Of a stretch of DNA of 64,000 nucleotides, positions 60,822 to 64,000 are shown piece after piece. Positions within the stretch are counted from its first letter, which is position 1. Each line of letters begins with the position of its first letter. The stretch is from Burkholderiales bacterium (GTDB lineage: Bacteria > Pseudomonadota > Gammaproteobacteria > Burkholderiales > JABEVD01). A program made the translations under genes and the position numbers. The stretch lies in contig JAIELG010000042.1 in NCBI GenBank assembly GCA_019753155.1, forward strand, positions 1 through 64,000. The letters are read 5' to 3'. Below the pieces are notes generated by a model that ran no database searches, was not told the DNA's origin, and saw only the letters and a program-made list of their open reading frames with translations.

Positions 60822-61544
60822 TTAGAGATTGAGCTGGATTTCGTGTTCCGCTTCCGAAGGCGAAAATCCGCGGGTCTCGTAGTGCTTGAATATTGCATCC
60901 ACCACCGCTTCGGGTTCGTCGATGATCTGGATCAGATCGATGTCTTCGGCACCGATCATGCCCTCCTTCACCAGCACCTCCTTGAGCCAGTCCAGCAGGC
61001 CCTTCCAGAAGGGAGCATGCACGAGGATGATGGGAATCTTCCTCGTTTTGCCGGTCTGGACGAGAGTGAGCGCTTCCATGAGTTCGTCGAGCGTGCCGAA
61101 CCCGCCGGGCATAACGACATAGGCCGATGCGAACTTGACGAACATGACCTTGCGCGCGAAGAAGTGCCGGAAGGTCTGGCTGATATCCTGGTACTTGTTG
61201 CTGTGCTGTTCGTGAACGAGCTGGATATTGAGGCCGATGCTGGCTGAAGTGCCGTGGTAGGCGCCCTTGTTCGCCGCTTCCATGATGCCCGGTCCGCCGC
61301 CGGAAATGACCGCGAAGCCTGCATCGGACAGCAATCTGGCGATTTTTTCGGTAAGCTTGTAATACTCGTGATCCGGCGATGTCCTCGCGCTGCCGAATAT
61401 GCTGACGGCAGGATGGATCGCGTTGAGACGCTCGGTTGCTTCGAAGAATTCTGACATAATGCCGAAGATGCGCCAGGATTCGCGCGCAGACCAGGGTTTT
61501 TCCGCCTTTTCCGCTGTATCGGAACGGAGAATCTTATTGTTCAT
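60822..61544 (-). CDS. LOG-family protein (TIGR00730-type)
   Basis: Rossmann-fold protein of the LOG / lysine-decarboxylase-like family; characterised members are cytokinin-activating or nucleotide 5'-monophosphate nucleosidases that cleave NMPs to base and ribose-5-phosphate. The 240-aa protein carries SGGGPGIMEAANKGA and the signature PGGFGTLDELMEAL. It is not a lysine decarboxylase despite the common name. The start at 61544 is 27 bp from the divergent polA start, with AAGGAG 11 bp before the ATG. Confidence 0.88.
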   Translation of the reverse strand: MNNKILRSDTAEKAEKPWSARESWRIFGIMSEFFEATERLNAIHPAVSIFGSARTSPDHEYYKLTEKIARLLSDAGFAVISGGGPGIMEAANKGAYHGTSASIGLNIQLVHEQHSNKYQDISQTFRHFFARKVMFVKFASAYVVMPGGFGTLDELMEALTLVQTGKTRKIPIILVHAPFWKGLLDWLKEVLVKEGMIGAEDIDLIQIIDEPEAVVDAIFKHYETRGFSPSEAEHEIQLNL

Positions 61545-61571
61545 GGGTTACAACACTCCTTGCACTATTGA

Positions 61572-64000
61572 ATGAATACCGAAGACTCCAAACACGGGAT
61601 CGGCAAAACGCTTTTGCTTGTTGACGGTTCTTCCTATCTTTACCGCGCGTTCCATGCGCTCCCTGATTTGCGCAACAAGGGCAATGAACCTACGGGCGCG
61701 CTTTACGGGGTTCTGAACATGCTGCGGCGCCTCCACAAGGACGTCAGGGCCGATTATAGCGCGTGCGTCTTCGACGCCAAAGGCAAAACTTTCAGGGACG
61801 ACTGGTATCCCGAGTATAAGGCGCATCGCCCCCCCATGCCGCAGGATCTCGTCTTCCAGATCGAGCCCCTGTACGAGGCGATCCGTGCGATGGGCTGGCC
61901 CCTGGTCGTGGTCGAAGGGGTCGAAGCGGACGACGTGATCGGCACGCTGGCTGTAAAAGCGCAAAAGACGGGCATGAAAACGGTCATATCCACAGGAGAC
62001 AAGGATCTGGCCCAGCTCGTCAATCCCAAGGTTACGCTCGTCAACACGATGAGCAACGAATGGCTGGACGAAGCCGGCGTATCGGCAAAATTCGGGGTGC
62101 CGCCGGACTCGATACTCGACTACCTCACGCTCGTGGGGGACGCGGTGGACAATGTTCCGGGAGTGGAGAAAGTCGGGCCGAAAACCGCGGTGAAATGGCT
62201 CTCCCAGTACGGTTCCCTGAACGAACTGATGGCGCATTCGGGCGACATTTCGGGCGTCGTGGGCGAGAATTTGAGAGGCGCCCGCGACTGGCTGCCCATG
62301 GCAAAGAAACTGCTCACGATCCGGTGCGATCTCGATCTCGGGCTGGACTGGGAGGATCTTTCAGAGAAACCCAGAGACAGGAAAAGGCTGGTCGAGCTTT
62401 ACCGGCATTACGAGTTCAAGAACTGGCTGAAGGAGATCGAGCTGGAGTCGGAAGAAGACTCGTCCTCCGAGCCCAAGGCGGTCAGGTACGAGACGATCCT
62501 GAACCCGGGCGATTTCGATGCCTGGGTGAGGAAAATCGAAAACTCGCCCCTGGTTTTTCTCCATATCGAAACCACGAATAGTGAGCCTATGCAGGCTGAA
62601 CTCGTGGGGATGGCTTTTGCCCTGAACGAGGGGGAGGCTGCATATCTGCCGCTCAGGCATGCTTATCCCGGAACCCCCCTTCAGCTTGAATTCGAATTCG
62701 TCATGGACCGCATCAAGCTCTGGCTCGAATCGGCCGGAAAGGCATGCCATGACGCGAAATTTCTGAAGCATGTTTTTTCCAACCACGGTATCGATCTTGC
62801 CGGCGTGCTGCACGACACGGAACTCGAATCCTACGTGCTGGAGAGCCACAAGCCGCATGAACTGGAGAGCCTGGCGCTGCGCCATCTGGATCTGAGAAGA
62901 CAATCCCGCGACGACATCACCGGCAAGGGTGCGGGGCGAATAGGATTCGATCAGGTCGAACTCGATCTCGCTGCACAGTTTGCCTGCGAAGCCGCCGATC
63001 TGGCGCTTCGCATCCATCATGTCCTCTTTCCCCGGATAGAAGCCAACCCGAAGCTGCATCATGTGTATCGCGGGATCGAAATGCCCACGCTCGAAATTCT
63101 CTACAGGATGGAGCGCAAGGGGATTTTGCTCGATTCCGGGATGCTCATTGCGCAGAGCAGGGAACTCGGGGAGAAAATGCTGAAACTGGAAAGCGATTCC
63201 TACGAAATTGCCGGACAGCCTTTCAACCTGAATTCGCCCAAGCAGGTCCAGGAAATCCTGTTCGACGTGTTGAAGCTTCCGGTACTCAAGAAAACCCAGA
63301 CCGGGGCGGCTTCCACCGACGAGGAAGTGCTGCAGCAGCTTGCCCTGGATTACCCTTTGCCCAAACTTCTGCTGGAATACAGGGGGCTTGCGAAACTCAA
63401 GTCAACCTATACCGACAAGCTGCCGAAAATGGTCAATGCCGGTACGGGAAGGGTGCATACCACTTATGCGCAGGCGGTCGCGGTGACGGGGAGGCTGTCC
63501 AGCCTTTCCCCCAACCTCCAGAACATCCCGGTCAGGACCGAGGAAGGGCGCAGGATCAGGGAAGCTTTCATTGCGCCGTCCGGGTATCGTCTGGTTTCAG
63601 CCGACTATTCCCAGATCGAACTCAGGATCATGGCGCATATTTCGAAGGACGAAGGCCTGCTCGGGGCGTTCTCCAGGGGGGAGGATATCCATCGCACCAC
63701 GGCTTCGGAAATTTTCGGGGTGCTTCCCGTGGAAGTTTCCCCTGAGCAGCGCCGTTATGCCAAGGTCATCAATTTTGGCCTCATATACGGCATGTCGGTT
63801 TTCGGGCTTGCCCAGGAGCTCGGGGTCGACCGGAATTCGGCGCAGGTTTATATCGACCGCTATTTCTCCAGATATCCGGGCGTCGCGGGCTACATGCAGC
63901 GCACGAGGGAGGAAGCGAAAAAAAATGGCTATGTGGAAACGGTTTTCGGGCGCAGGCTGTGGCTCCCGGAAATCAATGCTTCGAACGGGGTGAGGCGGGC
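61572..64000 (+). CDS. polA: DNA polymerase I (partial, C-terminus beyond window)
   Basis: Repair and Okazaki-fragment polymerase; 809 codons are visible. Residues ~10-270 are the 5' nuclease (VDGSSYLYRAFHA, VEGVEADDVIGTLA, TGDKDLAQLV, VGDAVDNVPGVEKVGPKTA). Residues ~305-490 are the 3'-5' exonuclease-like domain, but its active site is altered: H331, L398, F470 and A474 stand where E. coli has D355, D424, Y497 and D501, with only E333 (E357) kept. The polymerase domain follows with motif A VSADYSQIELRIMAH and motif B RRYAKVINFGLIYGM. Motif C lies outside the window. Polymerase and 5' nuclease look intact; proofreading is probably absent. Confidence 0.96.
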   Translation, partial: MNTEDSKHGIGKTLLLVDGSSYLYRAFHALPDLRNKGNEPTGALYGVLNMLRRLHKDVRADYSACVFDAKGKTFRDDWYPEYKAHRPPMPQDLVFQIEPLYEAIRAMGWPLVVVEGVEADDVIGTLAVKAQKTGMKTVISTGDKDLAQLVNPKVTLVNTMSNEWLDEAGVSAKFGVPPDSILDYLTLVGDAVDNVPGVEKVGPKTAVKWLSQYGSLNELMAHSGDISGVVGENLRGARDWLPMAKKLLTIRCDLDLGLDWEDLSEKPRDRKRLVELYRHYEFKNWLKEIELESEEDSSSEPKAVRYETILNPGDFDAWVRKIENSPLVFLHIETTNSEPMQAELVGMAFALNEGEAAYLPLRHAYPGTPLQLEFEFVMDRIKLWLESAGKACHDAKFLKHVFSNHGIDLAGVLHDTELESYVLESHKPHELESLALRHLDLRRQSRDDITGKGAGRIGFDQVELDLAAQFACEAADLALRIHHVLFPRIEANPKLHHVYRGIEMPTLEILYRMERKGILLDSGMLIAQSRELGEKMLKLESDSYEIAGQPFNLNSPKQVQEILFDVLKLPVLKKTQTGAASTDEEVLQQLALDYPLPKLLLEYRGLAKLKSTYTDKLPKMVNAGTGRVHTTYAQAVAVTGRLSSLSPNLQNIPVRTEEGRRIREAFIAPSGYRLVSADYSQIELRIMAHISKDEGLLGAFSRGEDIHRTTASEIFGVLPVEVSPEQRRYAKVINFGLIYGMSVFGLAQELGVDRNSAQVYIDRYFSRYPGVAGYMQRTREEAKKNGYVETVFGRRLWLPEINASNGVRR

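Noticed and set aside
60822-61544. Lysine decarboxylase
   Set aside because: The PGGFGTLDE signature belongs to the LOG family; the decarboxylase name is a historical mis-annotation.

Overview
The window is a densely packed stretch of housekeeping chromosome. It almost certainly comes from a betaproteobacterium, and gene order and protein sequences suggest the Nitrosomonadales / Gallionella-Sulfuricella neighbourhood; the order-level placement is an inference. Markers of this are atpBEFHAGDC-glmU-glmS, the pilMNOPQ-aroK-aroB-dgt-gltB-gltD-hemE-priA-argS-SPOR-dsbA block divergent from the PBP1A gene, and TPR-lolB-ispE-tRNAGln-prs-rplY-pth-ychF. I see no prophage, insertion sequence, CRISPR array, integrase, toxin-antitoxin pair or defence island.

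Layout. 1-9.7 kb (+): a complete F-type ATP synthase operon ending in a perfect palindromic terminator, then glmU-glmS (UDP-GlcNAc synthesis). 9.7-11.7 kb (+): a GT4 glycosyltransferase and an orphan ParA ATPase. 11.7-32.7 kb (-): two tandem DsbA-type thioredoxin-fold proteins, a SPOR-domain protein, argS, priA, hemE, glutamate synthase (gltBD), dgt, aroB, aroK and the type IV pilus alignment/secretin operon pilMNOPQ. The 305-bp gap between hemE and priA carries DnaA-box-like sites. 32.9-35.8 kb (+): the bifunctional penicillin-binding protein gene mrcA and a small nucleotidyltransferase-like gene. 35.8-42.6 kb (-): a decayed DUF1640-like remnant, a large Ig-like-repeat lipoprotein, hemB, the GTPase engB, hemL, thiE and thiD. 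42.7-43.8 kb (+): rubredoxin, glyoxalase I and a PaiB-like flavin protein. 43.9-53.8 kb (-): rsmA, pdxA, surA, ychF, pth, rplY, prs, tRNA-Gln, ispE, lolB and a TPR lipoprotein. 54.0-59.5 kb (+): a Gld-type ABC exporter cluster running into mutM and arfB, then a secreted metallo-beta-lactamase-fold protein. 59.5-61.5 kb (-): thrB, a DUF2782 protein and a LOG-family protein. 61.6-64 kb (+): polA, cut by the right edge.

How the genes work together: most are single-copy core functions, namely energy conservation, cell-wall precursors and polymerisation, haem synthesis (hemE, hemB, hemL), shikimate, thiamine, PLP and isoprenoid steps, outer-membrane biogenesis (surA, lolB), translation quality control (pth, rplY, arfB, rsmA, ychF, engB) and DNA maintenance (priA, polA, mutM, dgt). 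Operons are tight, with many 1-4 bp start/stop overlaps.

No convincing wholly new system is visible. The best second-look items are a polA whose 3'-5' exonuclease site appears to have lost most catalytic residues, the DnaA-box-like cluster between hemE and priA, a possible plus-strand small RNA with two terminators upstream of hemB, the Gld-like exporter with an unusually small DUF4340 partner, a decayed DUF1640 gene, a possibly leaderless glmU, and an unidentified 58-aa gene.
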